The notes below the pieces were generated by a model. That model was not told the DNA's origin, ran no database searches, and was given only the letters and a program-made list of their open reading frames with translations. From Streptococcaceae bacterium (GTDB taxonomy: Bacteria > Bacillota > Bacilli > Lactobacillales > Streptococcaceae), in contig JAIRWF010000042.1 in the NCBI GenBank assembly GCA_031253335.1, positions 1-45,669 of the forward strand: 45,669 bases of DNA, given 5' to 3'. Below are positions 1-8,689 of this stretch, piece by piece (position 1 is the stretch's first letter; the number at the start of each line of letters is the position of its first letter). A program made the position numbers and the translations under genes.

Positions 1-58
1 TGCTATTCGCATCGTCGAAGGCACAGCGAAGTCTATGGGTATCGTGGTAGAAGGCTAA
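1..58 (+). CDS. rplK: 50S ribosomal protein L11, C-terminal end (partial)
   Basis: Only the last 18 codons are in the window. They read [18 protein letters not shown] and then TAA, which is the typical L11 C-terminus (GTA+SMG+ block). L11 binds 23S rRNA in the GTPase-associated centre. The gene lies directly before rplA with only 14 bases between stop and start, the standard L11-L1 operon arrangement. The 5' part lies outside the window. Confidence 0.9.
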   Translation, partial: AIRIVEGTAKSMGIVVEG

Positions 59-72
59 GGAGGACTCGCAAA

Positions 73-759
73 ATGGCTAAATCTAAACAATTAAAAGCTG
101 CTTACGAGAAGTTCGATAGCAGCAAGCTCTACCCTGTCGAAGAAGCTGTTAAGCTCGCGCAAGACGGCTCATTCGTTAAATTCGATGCAACTGTTGAAGT
201 GGCTTACAACTTAAACATCGACGTCAAGCAATCTGATCAGCAGATTCGTGGTGCGATGGTCTTGCCAAACGGGACAGGGAAAACCTCCCGCGTGCTCGTC
301 TTTGCACAAGGCGCGAAAGTACAGGAAGCTGAAGCAGCAGGTGCAGACTTCGTTGGCGCAGACGATCTCGTTCAAAAAATCAACGGCGGCTGGCTCGACT
401 TTGATGTTGTCATCGCAACCCCTGATATGATGGCACTTGTCGGTCGTCTCGGGCGTGTCTTGGGACCACGTAACCTCATGCCAAACCCTAAGACAGGGAC
501 GGTCACGATGGATGTCGCAAAGGCTGTTGAAGAATCTAAAGGTGGGAAAATCACTTACCGAGCTGATAAAGCTGGGATTGTTCAAGCACAAATCGGAAAA
601 GTGAGCTTTGATACCGAAAAACTTGTTGAAAATCTTAAAGCCTTCCACAATGTCATCGCTGCAGCAAAGCCTGCTGCCAGCAAGGGAACTTACATGACTT
701 CGGTTTCTGTTTCAACAACCATGGGCCCAGGCGTCAAGATTGACGCTGCAACCTTCTAA
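73..759 (+). CDS. rplA: 50S ribosomal protein L1
   Basis: This 228-residue protein matches L1 over its full length (usual length about 230). Clear L1 signatures are the [20 protein letters not shown] block around residues 117-136 and the KTGTVT stretch after it. L1 binds 23S rRNA at the L1 stalk and helps tRNA leave the E site; in many bacteria it also represses its own operon by binding the mRNA. The start has a strong AGGAGG site that overlaps the rplK stop codon. A hairpin terminator follows at once, so L11-L1 ends as a two-gene unit here. Confidence 0.97.
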   Translation: MAKSKQLKAAYEKFDSSKLYPVEEAVKLAQDGSFVKFDATVEVAYNLNIDVKQSDQQIRGAMVLPNGTGKTSRVLVFAQGAKVQEAEAAGADFVGADDLVQKINGGWLDFDVVIATPDMMALVGRLGRVLGPRNLMPNPKTGTVTMDVAKAVEESKGGKITYRADKAGIVQAQIGKVSFDTEKLVENLKAFHNVIAAAKPAASKGTYMTSVSVSTTMGPGVKIDAATF

Positions 760-763
760 TACT

Positions 764-790
764 AAAAAAAGCGCTCTAGGGCGTTTTTTT
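764..790 (+). terminator. Rho-independent terminator of rplK-rplA
   Basis: An A7 run, a short GC stem (CGCT with GGCG, including one G-T pair) and a T7 run lie 4 bases after the rplA stop. The A and T runs can pair too, so it could work in both directions. Confidence 0.85.
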
Positions 791-803
791 GTTGCCTTGA
801 ATA

Positions 804-812
804 TGCTATAAT
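804..812 (+). promoter_or_regulatory. Extended -10 promoter of the radical SAM gene, predicted leaderless
   Basis: TGCTATAAT is a perfect extended -10 element. Only 6 bases separate its last T from the ATG at 819, so transcription should begin at or next to the start codon. No Shine-Dalgarno site can exist in such an mRNA. Confidence 0.8.
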
Positions 813-818
813 ACAAGC

Positions 819-1793
819 ATGGAAAAGCGCTACACGACCTGGAATGACTACTTGAGACAGAAATACGGTGGAAAAGTCTGCAAATTGCCGATTGATGCGG
901 GCTTTGACTGTCCAAATCGAGATGGCACAGTGGCTTACGGGGGCTGTACTTTTTGTACGGTGTCGGGCTCTGGGGATATGATTTTGGAACCTGAAGCTCC
1001 GATTGACGTGCAGATGACGGCAGAGATTGAGAAATATCACTTGAAGTGGCCAAGTGCCACAAAGTATTTTGCTTATTTTCAGAACTTTACGAATACGCAT
1101 GGTCCTGTCCAACTTTTGCGTGAACGCTTTGAACCCGCACTTTCTTTCAAACCTAAAAATGGCGAAATCGTTGGGATTGCGATTGGGACACGGCCTGATT
1201 GCTTGCCTGAGGAGACGATTGGTTATTTGGCGGAGATTCAAGCGCGCGGTTTTGAAGTCTGGCTGGATCTCGGCTTACAGACGACCTTTCAGGAAACTTC
1301 TGATAAAATCAATCGGGCGCATGATTATGCGACTTATGTGGATGCGGTAGAACGGCTTCGCGCGCGCAATCTCAATGCCTGTGTGCATTTGATCAATGGT
1401 CTGCCTGGGGAGACGCATGACATGATGCTAGAAAACGTCCGACGTATCGTGGCAGATACGGATATTCAAGGGATTAAGTTACATCTCTTACATTTGATGC
1501 GCAAAACAGCGATGGTACGGGATTACCATGCGGGAGACGTGCGACTTCTCGGGATGGACGAGTATGTGCAGCTGGTTTGTGATCAGCTGGAAATGATCCC
1601 TGGGAATATTGTGATTCATCGCTTGACGGGGGATGCTCCGCGAGATTTGTTGATTGGACCCATGTGGTCGCTCAAAAAATGGGAAGTTCTGAATGCGGTA
1701 GATGATGAGATGGCACGGCGTGGAAGTGTGCAAGGCTTAAAGACGACACAGCCTTATGTCCTGGCAAATAGAGTGGAGCTTACTCATGTTTAA
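819..1793 (+). CDS. TIGR01212-family radical SAM protein (YtqA-like)
   Basis: The 324-residue protein carries the cluster-binding cysteines of the YtqA/TIGR01212 family: Cys31, Cys43 and Cys46 in DCPNRDGTVAYGGCTFC, a wider first gap than the classical CxxxCxxC. The motifs QNFTNTHGP and GTRPDC also fit. Radical SAM enzymes use a [4Fe-4S] cluster to cleave S-adenosylmethionine; the substrate of this family is not known to me. The gene overlaps the next one, a methyltransferase, by 8 bases, as in the ytqA-ytqB pair of Bacillus. The start has no ribosome binding site and sits just behind a -10 box. Confidence 0.9.
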   Translation: MEKRYTTWNDYLRQKYGGKVCKLPIDAGFDCPNRDGTVAYGGCTFCTVSGSGDMILEPEAPIDVQMTAEIEKYHLKWPSATKYFAYFQNFTNTHGPVQLLRERFEPALSFKPKNGEIVGIAIGTRPDCLPEETIGYLAEIQARGFEVWLDLGLQTTFQETSDKINRAHDYATYVDAVERLRARNLNACVHLINGLPGETHDMMLENVRRIVADTDIQGIKLHLLHLMRKTAMVRDYHAGDVRLLGMDEYVQLVCDQLEMIPGNIVIHRLTGDAPRDLLIGPMWSLKKWEVLNAVDDEMARRGSVQGLKTTQPYVLANRVELTHV

Positions 1794-2319
1794 CGCGTCA
1801 GAGGAGGCACATCGGCTGTTACGTGAAGCTGTGCAAACTGGGGATTTAGTCGTGGATGCCACCATGGGAAATGGCCATGATACCGTGTATTTAGCAAAGC
1901 TCGGTGCCCGTGTCGTGAGCTTTGATATCCAGCCACATGCCTTTGCAAATACGGCACAAAATCTGCAAGAAAATGGGCTAAAAGCTGAGCTCCACGTAAT
2001 GGGACATGAGCGCCTGAAAGAAGTCGTCAAGGAACCCGTGCGAGCGGCAATCTTTAACCTGGGCTATTTGCCAGGAAGTGACAAGCGACTGCAAACCCGA
2101 CCTGAGACAACTATAGCTGCTCTTGAAGCGCTTGTGGACTTGCTTGAAGTTCATGGGCGGATTGTTCTCGTCCTTTATCGGGGGCATGACGCAGGACAAG
2201 AAGCAGATGAAATCATTGCTTGGGCTGGGCATTTATCAAAAACGCACTGGCAGAGCCTCTTGACAGATATCATCAATCATGAAGCAGCATCAGTCTTGTG
2301 CTTGGAAAAACTTCGATAA
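1786..2319 (+). CDS. Class I SAM-dependent methyltransferase (YtqB-like)
   Basis: I chose the ATG at 1786 because a GGAG site lies 8 bases upstream and the protein then begins MFNASEEAHRLL, the usual start of this family (177 residues). An in-frame ATG at 1756 would lie deeper in the upstream gene. Motif I, VVDATMGNGHDT, is near residues 22-33, and NLGYLPG near residue 88 is the NPP-like catalytic region of the rRNA methylase-like (DUF) family. The role of YtqB is not firmly settled; it binds SAM. It is translationally coupled to the radical SAM gene. Confidence 0.88.
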   Translation: MFNASEEAHRLLREAVQTGDLVVDATMGNGHDTVYLAKLGARVVSFDIQPHAFANTAQNLQENGLKAELHVMGHERLKEVVKEPVRAAIFNLGYLPGSDKRLQTRPETTIAALEALVDLLEVHGRIVLVLYRGHDAGQEADEIIAWAGHLSKTHWQSLLTDIINHEAASVLCLEKLR

Positions 2320-2353
2320 AAAATATAAGCGCTTTCGTTCATTATTTAGGTTC

Positions 2354-2668
2354 CCTCTATCTCCGCGCTTTGCGCTGCGCTGTCCATGCTCGCTAAGCCA
2401 GCAAGCTGGCAAGTCGCATGGCAACTCCCTGCTTTTTCACCTAGCAAAAGCATGTCCATTCGCTCTAAAACGCTAAAGCGAATGGACAGCCCGACACGAA
2501 GTGGCGAAGATAGCCTTCAAAAGCAAACCGGTTTTTGCAGCTCGACTCGGCGCGGTCTGCGCCGTAGCGAAGGACGTCTGTTGGTGCGGTCTGCACCTTA
2601 CAGCGATGCGAGTAGGGTTATCAAAGCGGACAGCCCGACACGAAGTGGCGCAGATAGACATGCCCTTT
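2354..2668 (+). repeat. Dispersed hairpin-rich repeat, copy A (composite)
   Basis: Bases 2354-2514 match 37698-37870 closely, sharing runs such as GCTTTGCGCTGCGCTGTCC and GACACGAAGTGGCGAAGATAG. A second 3' end of the same element (GACAGCCCGACACGAAGTGG, then GACATGCCC) lies at 2628-2668, so this looks like two nested or tandem partial copies. Strong stems include TGTCCATTCGCT (2453-2464) with AGCGAATGGACA (2477-2488), and GCCAGC with GCTGGC near 2397-2410. No transposase is encoded. Confidence 0.75.
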
Positions 2669-2728
2669 ACATTTTCAAAATCCTCTAAAACAGGAAACCC
2701 ATCATGGCTGATAGTTCTTTCGTGAATA

Positions 2729-2737
2729 TGATACAAT
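2729..2737 (+). promoter_or_regulatory. Extended -10 promoter of the GRP transporter, predicted leaderless
   Basis: TGATACAAT ends 6 bases before the ATG at 2744. No Shine-Dalgarno sequence is present before the start. Confidence 0.65.
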
Positions 2738-2743
2738 AGCGGT

Positions 2744-3643
2744 ATGCTTGGAATTTTATATGCGCTGGTTCCTCTGGTGTGCTGGGGGTCAATCGGCTTT
2801 GTGGCAAACAAAATCGGCGGAGATGCGCACCAGCAAACGCTTGGCACGACGCTTGGGGCTTTTATCTTTGCACTGGGCGTTTGGCTCATTGTCAGGCCAG
2901 CTTTGACTTGGCAGATTTGGCTTATTGGCGTGATTGGTGGGATGATTTGGGCGCTTGGTAGCTCGCGCCAGTATCATGCCATGAAATACATGGGTGTCTC
3001 CGTTGCAGTGCCGCTATCTGCGGGTAGTCAGCTCGTTTTGGGCTCTGTGGTCGGGGTGCTTGCCTTTCATGAATGGACGCTTCCCATTCAGTTTATTCTA
3101 GGAACGATTGCTATGGTTGTACTCTGCTTTGGCTTTTATGCGAGTGCAAAGCGCGATCCTGAGGCTGAGTCAACTGTGACGCAGGTGGAAAATGCTAGTC
3201 CAGATGTGCGCAAAGGCTTGATTTCGCTTGCCTTATCGACTTTCGGCTTTGTGCTCTACGTGGTGATTTATAATAATCTCTCGGGACCTTTATTTGGCGT
3301 GCATTTTGATACTTTCCAGATTATTTTGCCGATGTCGGTGGGGATGATTTTAGGTGCTTGGGGGCTGTCGGGATTCCGCGTGAAGCTAGCTCCTGTTGTG
3401 GCCAAAAATATGTCAGTCGGCATCATGTGGGGGATTGGCAATATCTTTATGCTAGAAGCTGCAAAACTTGCGGGTCTTGCGATTGCTTTTACCTTTAGTC
3501 AGCTGGGCATCATCATCTCTATCGTGGGTGGGATTTTATTTCTTGGTGAAAAGAAAACGCAGCGAGAGTTGCGCTATGTGACGCTGGGGATTGTGCTCTT
3601 TGTTGTGGGAGCCATTTTACTTGCGATTGTCAAAGCCCAGTAA
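2744..3643 (+). CDS. GRP-family sugar uptake protein (GlcU/RbsU type)
   Basis: The 299-residue protein is almost entirely hydrophobic with about ten membrane segments, the size and build of the GRP (glucose/ribose porter) family in the drug/metabolite transporter superfamily. Family features include the N-terminal ALVPLVCWGSIGFVANKIGG, SRQYHAMKYMGVSVAVPLSAG near residue 76 and the C-terminal GEKKTQRE segment. Family members take up glucose or ribose by proton symport in firmicutes; the sugar cannot be read from sequence. It stands alone, with its own promoter and a convergent terminator region towards dacA. Confidence 0.85.
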   Translation: MLGILYALVPLVCWGSIGFVANKIGGDAHQQTLGTTLGAFIFALGVWLIVRPALTWQIWLIGVIGGMIWALGSSRQYHAMKYMGVSVAVPLSAGSQLVLGSVVGVLAFHEWTLPIQFILGTIAMVVLCFGFYASAKRDPEAESTVTQVENASPDVRKGLISLALSTFGFVLYVVIYNNLSGPLFGVHFDTFQIILPMSVGMILGAWGLSGFRVKLAPVVAKNMSVGIMWGIGNIFMLEAAKLAGLAIAFTFSQLGIIISIVGGILFLGEKKTQRELRYVTLGIVLFVVGAILLAIVKAQ

Positions 3644-3657
3644 GCACAAAATGATGT

Positions 3658-3673
3658 CTGTCAAATTTGACAG
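3658..3673. repeat. CTGTCAAATTTGACAG palindrome in the transporter/dacA spacer
   Basis: A perfect 16-base palindrome, one of 8 copies of the TGTCAAATTTGACA core in the window. Here it lies between two convergent genes and may act as a stem. Confidence 0.85.
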
Positions 3674-3676
3674 ATT

Positions 3677-3710
3677 AAAAAAGCCTTTGTCACATTTGAC
3701 AGGGGCGTTT
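3677..3710. terminator. Bidirectional terminator between the GRP transporter and dacA
   Basis: GCCTTTGTCA (3683-3692) pairs with TGACAGGGGC (3697-3706), two of the ten pairs being G-T. The A6 run at 3677-3682 gives a U-tract for dacA on the minus strand; on the plus strand only GTTT follows. The stem contains a one-base variant of the TGTCAAATTTGACA palindrome (3688-3701). Confidence 0.7.
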
Positions 3711-3727
3711 AACTACGTGTGACGTGT

Positions 3728-5041
3728 TTAGAGCTGTGTATTCACAAAACGAACAAAGTGATCCCATAAGACGACAAACGGATTGGCGCGCGCCACATCG
3801 TGATCAACTGTGAAATCACAGACTGTGGCGTGAAAGCCAGGCAAATAGCCTAGACCATTTTTATCCGTCACGGTGATGGTCGCTTGTGCAACGACTGTCC
3901 CTGCTTTGACAGGAGCCACAAGGGTACGTCCTTTACTGCTGTCAAATTTGACAGAATAGACGGGATCATTCATCGGCACCACCACTGAGATATCAGACTT
4001 CGCAACAACGTTTGACTTGTCTTCTTTTGCGTCCATGATGCTCATCGTCTCGTGGTGCGGCAGGCTCTCACCCTTTGCGACGATGCCGTATGCCTGCCAA
4101 GTTCCATAGACTTGATTCATGAGGTTATTTGTCTGGGTGAAGATGCTGGTGTTATCTACAGGGTCATTGATGTCAAGGATAACGGTAATAATCCGAAAAC
4201 CATTTTGGACGGTGGTGCCCGCAAAACAATCCACAAAATTCGTGACAGAGCCAGTCTTGAGCCCATCAGATCCGGCGCGTGATGTTGCAAAGCCTGGTAA
4301 CAGCTGATTCGTCGTTGAAATGTCGGCTTGAGACGCGCCACCTTGATCAAAGACAGCCTCCTCGGTCTTTGTGACGTTTAACACTTGCGGATAGTCCTGC
4401 AAAAGATGCATACAAATGATTGCGACATCTTCCGCACTCATGGTATTCGTCGCGCTGGTGCTACTTCCTGGATAGATATTACTGCCAAGGATGCTATTAG
4501 GAAGTCCAGACGCATTGACAATCGTGGCATCTGTCACGCCCCAAGCTTTCATTTGAGCGCGCATGAGATCAACAAACTTGGGCTCACTTCCAGCAATACC
4601 TTCTGCGAGTGCAACCGCCGCTGAATTCGCCGATGGAATAAGCAGGGCATTGAGCAACTCCTTCACTGAGATCTTTTCGCCTTGTGCCATAGGAATCCCC
4701 GAGGACGCAGAGTTCTCTGAGAGATCATGCGCATACTGAGAAATTGTAAACTTCGTATTGAGTGTGATTTTACCTTCAGAAATGGCTTGATAGACCAAGT
4801 AAGCTGTCAGGAGCTTTGTAATCGAAGCAATCGGCGTTGTCTGATCCGTCGCATTTTGATCATAGAGGATTTTCCCTGATGCCGCATCGACCGCAATCGC
4901 AGATTTTGCTGCCACAGAGAAGTTTGAGGTTGCCCCCGTATCATCGTCAGATTTGACAGATAGCCCACCAAGCCCTGTCAAATTTGACAGCAAGCCTAAA
5001 AGGACCAAACACAGAATTCCGAATTTTTTCATAGCTTTCAT
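3728..5041 (-). CDS. dacA: D-alanyl-D-alanine carboxypeptidase (penicillin-binding protein, PBP5 type)
   Basis: With the ATG at 5041 the protein has 437 residues. A GAGGAG site lies 10 bases upstream, so a further in-frame start at 5077 is not needed. A signal peptide (MKAMKKFGILCLVLLGLL) leads to an S11 peptidase domain with all three active-site motifs: SITK (73-76), SAN (137-139) and KTGS (262-265). A PBP5_C-like beta domain and a C-terminal amphipathic helix (ANPFVVLWDHFVRFVNTQL) for membrane attachment follow. It trims the terminal D-Ala from peptidoglycan stem peptides. It is divergent from the str operon. Two exact copies and one variant of the TGTCAAATTTGACA palindrome lie inside its coding sequence. 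Confidence 0.95.
   Translation of the reverse strand: MKAMKKFGILCLVLLGLLSNLTGLGGLSVKSDDDTGATSNFSVAAKSAIAVDAASGKILYDQNATDQTTPIASITKLLTAYLVYQAISEGKITLNTKFTISQYAHDLSENSASSGIPMAQGEKISVKELLNALLIPSANSAAVALAEGIAGSEPKFVDLMRAQMKAWGVTDATIVNASGLPNSILGSNIYPGSSTSATNTMSAEDVAIICMHLLQDYPQVLNVTKTEEAVFDQGGASQADISTTNQLLPGFATSRAGSDGLKTGSVTNFVDCFAGTTVQNGFRIITVILDINDPVDNTSIFTQTNNLMNQVYGTWQAYGIVAKGESLPHHETMSIMDAKEDKSNVVAKSDISVVVPMNDPVYSVKFDSSKGRTLVAPVKAGTVVAQATITVTDKNGLGYLPGFHATVCDFTVDHDVARANPFVVLWDHFVRFVNTQL
3939..4990. repeat. TGTCAAATTTGACA palindromes inside dacA
   Basis: Exact copies lie at 3939-3954 and 4975-4990 (16 bases with the outer C and G); a variant TCAGATTTGACA lies at 4948-4959. On the dacA strand the first encodes VKFDS and the second SNLTG, so the same DNA word is read in two different frames within one gene. 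Confidence 0.85.
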
Positions 5042-5061
5042 TATATCAAAACTCCTCATAC

Positions 5062-5091
5062 TTGACAAACCATGCAAGATTTTGCTATACT
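5062..5091 (+). promoter_or_regulatory. Promoter of the str operon
   Basis: TTGACA (5062-5067), an 18-base spacer ending in TGC, and TATACT (5086-5091) form a strong sigma-A promoter with an extended -10. Transcription should start near 5098 and leave a leader of about 110 bases before rpsL. Confidence 0.85.
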
Positions 5092-5097
5092 ATTAAA

Positions 5098-5209
5098 CGG
5101 ACTTTCACGTCCAAATATAAATAGAAAGCAGTCTCAGTGTGCTTGATAGGAGCCTCTCATGGTGACCTAGCCGTGATGAGGTAATCGCGCTCTGAGACAG
5201 GTACAAAAA
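5098..5209 (+). ncRNA. Structured 5' leader of rpsL
   Basis: GTCTCAG (5131-5137) pairs with CTGAGAC (5192-5198); after one T-T mismatch GTGC (5139-5142) pairs with GCGC (5187-5190). Inside, CCTCTCATGG and CCGTGATGAGG form an inner stem. The only good Shine-Dalgarno-like stretch, ATAGGAG (about 5146-5152), lies inside this structure and far from the ATG at 5210, which has only ACAGG in front. This suggests control at the level of the leader, such as feedback by S7 or S12. That control is inferred. Confidence 0.55.
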
Positions 5210-5623
5210 ATGCCTACAATTAACCAACTGGTGCATTCGCCACGCAAATCCAAAGTGACGAAGTCTAAATCACCAGCTCTCAACGTCGGCTACAACAGCC
5301 GTAAGAAGCTTCAGACCGCTGTTGCCAGCCCACAAAAACGTGGTGTTGCGACACGTGTCGGAACCATGACGCCAAAGAAGCCAAACTCAGCACTTCGTAA
5401 ATTCGCTCGTGTACGCCTCTCCAACCTCATGGAAGTCACGGCCTACATCCCAGGTATCGGCCATAACCTCCAGGAACACAGTGTGGTGCTTCTCCGTGGC
5501 GGTCGTGTCAAAGACCTCCCAGGTGTGCGTTACCACATCGTGCGTGGCGCGCTCGATACAGCAGGCGTTGATGGCCGTATGCAAGGTCGCAGCAAATATG
5601 GCGCAAAGCGTCCTAAAGGCTAA
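5210..5623 (+). CDS. rpsL: 30S ribosomal protein S12
   Basis: The 137-residue protein matches S12 end to end: [13 protein letters not shown], the streptomycin-site region [11 protein letters not shown] (wild-type Lys), [14 protein letters not shown] and the C-terminal [10 protein letters not shown]12 sits in the decoding centre. A Phe follows the LRK motif (FARVRL) where Val is usual. It is the first gene of the str operon. There is no close Shine-Dalgarno site, unlike rpsG and fusA. Confidence 0.98.
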   Translation: MPTINQLVHSPRKSKVTKSKSPALNVGYNSRKKLQTAVASPQKRGVATRVGTMTPKKPNSALRKFARVRLSNLMEVTAYIPGIGHNLQEHSVVLLRGGRVKDLPGVRYHIVRGALDTAGVDGRMQGRSKYGAKRPKG

Positions 5624-5641
5624 GAAAGGAGCAACTAGAAA

Positions 5642-6109
5642 ATGCGTAAAAATCGTGCCCCAAAACGCGAAGTTTTGGCAGATCCCCTTTATAACTCCAT
5701 TGTTGTCACACGTCTCATTAACCGCGTGATGCTCGACGGCAAACGCGGTGTTGCTTCACAGATTGTCTATGGTGCCTTTGAACAAATCAAAGACGAGACA
5801 GGCAATAACCCTCTTGAAGTCTTTGAGTCTGCTATGGAAAACATCATGCCTCTTCTTGAGGTTCGTGCCCGCCGTGTCGGTGGTTCCAACTATCAAGTCC
5901 CTATCGAAGTGCGTCCAGAACGTCGCACGACATTAGGCTTGCGTTGGCTCGTACAAATCGCTCGTAAACGTGGCGAACACACCATGCAAGACCGTCTTGC
6001 AAAAGAAATCTTGGACGCAAGTAACAACACAGGCGCAGCCGTTAAGAAACGTGAAGACACGCACAAAATGGCAGAAGCAAACCGTGCCTTCGCTCACTTC
6101 CGCTGGTAA
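5642..6109 (+). CDS. rpsG: 30S ribosomal protein S7
   Basis: The 155-residue protein is full-length S7: [43 protein letters not shown] and the C-terminal [14 protein letters not shown] are diagnostic. S7 nucleates assembly of the 30S head. It follows rpsL by 18 bases with an AAAGGAG site. Confidence 0.98.
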   Translation: MRKNRAPKREVLADPLYNSIVVTRLINRVMLDGKRGVASQIVYGAFEQIKDETGNNPLEVFESAMENIMPLLEVRARRVGGSNYQVPIEVRPERRTTLGLRWLVQIARKRGEHTMQDRLAKEILDASNNTGAAVKKREDTHKMAEANRAFAHFRW

Positions 6110-6419
6110 TTTTGTCACGTTTGGCGTCGAAATTTCTTGGTTTTTCTTCCCTCGCCTACCAAAGTACGCGTCACTCAAAAAATCCATCAAAATTTTCTAG
6201 CCAACCGGCAAAAACCTATGAGGCGAGTTGGAAAGCTTGCTTCTAAGTCGAGACTCAAAATTCTTTGCGACAAACATCAGATTTTGCGCAGCAAAACTTG
6301 GCGACGCCAAGCGACAGAGTCGCCTGATGTCTGGGAGCAATGTTAAAGAAAAAATTTTACCGGGTAGGCAATGCCTGCTCGGTTTCACTTGAAACTCTAA
6401 ATAAGGAGAAAACAAACAA
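6110..6419 (+). ncRNA. 310-base structured spacer between rpsG and fusA
   Basis: No gene is visible here. The DNA can form a three-way junction: ACATCA (6274-6279) with TGATGT (6325-6330) encloses a TTTTGC/GCAAAA hairpin (6282-6296) and a GGCGAC/GTCGCC hairpin (6300-6324). Further upstream CCAAC pairs with GTTGG (about 6203-6232). A last stem (6359-6383) lies just before the fusA ribosome site, AATAAGGAG. It could be an operon-internal regulatory RNA or a relic palindromic repeat. Confidence 0.5.
6359..6386 (+). terminator. Hairpin upstream of fusA (attenuator-like)
   Basis: ACCGGGTAGG pairs with CCTGCTCGGT with two G-T pairs and a five-base loop, followed by TTTC. The short T-run makes a weak terminator, so partial attenuation or mRNA processing is as likely. 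Confidence 0.5.
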
Positions 6420-8531
6420 ATGACTCGAGAATATTCCCTCGAAAATACGCGTAATATCGGGATCATGGCTCACGTCGATGCCGGCAAGACGACAACGACC
6501 GAGCGTGTCCTCTATTACACAGGTAAGATTCACAAAATCGGTGAGACCCACGACGGTGCCTCTCAGATGGACTGGATGAAGCAAGAACAAGAACGTGGAA
6601 TTACCATCACGTCCGCTGCGACCACAGCCTTCTGGAAAGATAACCGCGTCAACATCATCGACACCCCAGGACACGTGGACTTCACCATCGAAGTACAACG
6701 TTCCCTCCGCGTCTTGGACGGTGCCGTGACTGTCCTTGATGCACAGTCAGGGGTTGAACCACAGACTGAAACGGTATGGCGCCAGGCCACTGAATATCAC
6801 GTCCCACGTATCGTCTTTGCTAATAAGATGGACAAGATTGGTGCAGACTTCTACTATTCCCTTGAGACCCTCCATGACCGTCTCAATGCCAATGCACATC
6901 CGATCCAAATCCCAATCGGGGCCGAAGATGACTTCACAGGGATCATCGACCTCGTCACGATGCGCGCCGAAGTCTATACAAACGACTTAGGAACAGACAT
7001 CTTGGACGAGGAAATTCCTGATGACTACAAGGAAAAAGCACAAGAGTGGCATGATAAGCTCATCGAGGCCGTAGCCGAAGTCGATGAAAACATCATGGAA
7101 AAATACCTCGAAGGCGAAGAGATCAGCCAAGAAGAGCTCAAAGCAGCGATTCGTCGTGCCACAATCAACGTCGAGTTCTACCCAATGCTTGCAGGCTCAG
7201 CCTTCAAGAACAAGGGTGTTCAGATGATGCTGGATGCGGTTATTGACTACCTCCCAAGCCCACTTGACATTGCCGCGATCAAAGGGACTATCCCAGGTAC
7301 TGACAAAGAAGAAGAACGCCCTGCAGGTGACGACAAACCATTTGCCGCTCTTGCTTTTAAGGTCATGACAGACCCATTTGTTGGTCGTTTGACATTCTTC
7401 CGTGTCTATTCAGGCAAGCTTGACGCCGGTTCATACGTGCGTAACACTTCTAAAGACAAACGTGAGCGTGTCGGACGTATTCTCCAGATGCACGCCAACA
7501 CACGTAACGAGATTCAGACCGTCTATTCAGGCGATATTGCAGCTGCTGTCGGCTTAAAAGACACGACGACAGGCGATACCCTCTCAGATGATGACAAGAA
7601 GTACGATATTATCTTGGAGTCCATCGAAGTACCAGAGCCAGTCATCCAGCTCTCTGTTGAGCCAAAGACCAAGGCTGACCAGGATAAGATGGGTGTTGCC
7701 CTCCAAAAACTCGCTGAAGAAGACCCTACCTTCCGTGTGGAGACAAACGTTGAGACAGGCGAAACTGTCATCTCAGGGATGGGCGAGCTCCACTTGGATG
7801 TCCTTGTAACTCGTATGAAAGACGAGTTCAAGGTTGAAGCAAACGTTGGTGCGCCTCAGGTTTCTTACCGTGAGACATTCCGTGCCCCTAGCACACAGGC
7901 GCGTGGCTTCTTCAAGCGTCAGTCTGGTGGTAAAGGTCAGTATGGTGACGTTTGGATTGAATTCACACCAAACGAAGAAGGCGCAGGCTTTGAGTTTGAA
8001 AATGCCATCGTCGGTGGTGTTGTGCCACGTGAGTTCGTCCCAGCTGTCCAAAAGGGTCTTGAAGAGGCCATGGCAAATGGTGTCCTTGCAGGTTACCCGC
8101 TTGTGGACATCAAGGCAAAGCTCTATGACGGAAGCTACCACGAAGTCGATTCCTCTGAAACGGCCTTCAAAGTGGCTGCAAGCTATGCCCTGAAAGAGGC
8201 AGCAAAGCATGCCAACGCCGTCATCCTTGAGCCGATGATGAAAGTCATCATCACCTGCCCTGAAGATAACTTCGGTGACATCATGGGTCACGTGACAAGC
8301 CGTCGCGGCCAGATTAACTCCCAAGAAACACATGGCAAGTCCATGATTGTCAATGCCTTTGTCCCACTTGCTGAGATGTTTGGCTATGCGACAACTCTCC
8401 GCTCTGCTACACAGGGACGCGGAACCTTCATGATGACCTTTGACCACTACTCAGACGTACCAAAGGCAGTCCAAGAAGAAATCATCAAGAAAAACGGTGG
8501 CGCTATGAAAGGCATGGACGACGCAGAATAA
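6420..8531 (+). CDS. fusA: Elongation factor G
   Basis: The 703-residue protein shows all GTPase motifs: G1 [20 protein letters not shown]2 [12 protein letters not shown]3 DTPGHVDF, G4 NKMDKIGAD and G5 [10 protein letters not shown]. Domain IV is marked by [10 protein letters not shown] and the C-terminal [19 protein letters not shown] drives translocation of tRNA and mRNA and, with RRF, recycles ribosomes. An AAGGAG site lies 11 bases upstream. No tuf follows; the operon ends at a terminator. Confidence 0.99.
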   Translation: MTREYSLENTRNIGIMAHVDAGKTTTTERVLYYTGKIHKIGETHDGASQMDWMKQEQERGITITSAATTAFWKDNRVNIIDTPGHVDFTIEVQRSLRVLDGAVTVLDAQSGVEPQTETVWRQATEYHVPRIVFANKMDKIGADFYYSLETLHDRLNANAHPIQIPIGAEDDFTGIIDLVTMRAEVYTNDLGTDILDEEIPDDYKEKAQEWHDKLIEAVAEVDENIMEKYLEGEEISQEELKAAIRRATINVEFYPMLAGSAFKNKGVQMMLDAVIDYLPSPLDIAAIKGTIPGTDKEEERPAGDDKPFAALAFKVMTDPFVGRLTFFRVYSGKLDAGSYVRNTSKDKRERVGRILQMHANTRNEIQTVYSGDIAAAVGLKDTTTGDTLSDDDKKYDIILESIEVPEPVIQLSVEPKTKADQDKMGVALQKLAEEDPTFRVETNVETGETVISGMGELHLDVLVTRMKDEFKVEANVGAPQVSYRETFRAPSTQARGFFKRQSGGKGQYGDVWIEFTPNEEGAGFEFENAIVGGVVPREFVPAVQKGLEEAMANGVLAGYPLVDIKAKLYDGSYHEVDSSETAFKVAASYALKEAAKHANAVILEPMMKVIITCPEDNFGDIMGHVTSRRGQINSQETHGKSMIVNAFVPLAEMFGYATTLRSATQGRGTFMMTFDHYSDVPKAVQEEIIKKNGGAMKGMDDAE

Positions 8532-8549
8532 AGAAATTCATATCTTTAA

Positions 8550-8574
8550 AAAGCAGGATTTTCCTGCTTTTTTT
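8550..8574 (+). terminator. Terminator of the str operon
   Basis: AAAGCAGGA and TCCTGCTTT form a stem with a short T loop, followed by a run of seven T residues. Confidence 0.92.
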
Positions 8575-8629
8575 ATGCTCATTTTTAGGCTTCAAAGGAA
8601 TAATTATTCTTTTTAATGGTAAAAAGTCC

Positions 8630-8643
8630 TGTAAACGTTTTCT
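8630..8643 (+). promoter_or_regulatory. Possible CcpA (cre) site upstream of the giant adhesin
   Basis: TGTAAACGTTTTCT fits the catabolite-responsive element consensus WGWAARCGYTWWMA at 13 of 14 positions on my reading. It lies about 60-75 bases before the predicted transcription start, a place where CcpA may activate or repress. Confidence 0.45.
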
Positions 8644-8689
8644 ATCACAAAGTTCACAAGCGTTAAACAGACCTTAACTTTGAAATGGG

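Larger units (their letters stand above)
2320..2743. other. Long non-coding spacer with a composite dispersed repeat
   Basis: This 424-base spacer has open frames but none with a start site or a recognisable protein. It is filled by the dispersed repeat at about 2354-2668, by hairpins, and at its 3' end by the promoter of the sugar transporter. Confidence 0.7.

Noticed and set aside
211-648. Minus-strand open frame inside rplA
   Set aside because: It is opposite a certain ribosomal protein gene, with no start signal and no domain.
2386-2889. Short open frames on both strands in the spacer after the methyltransferase
   Set aside because: They coincide with the dispersed repeat, have no ribosome sites and match no family.
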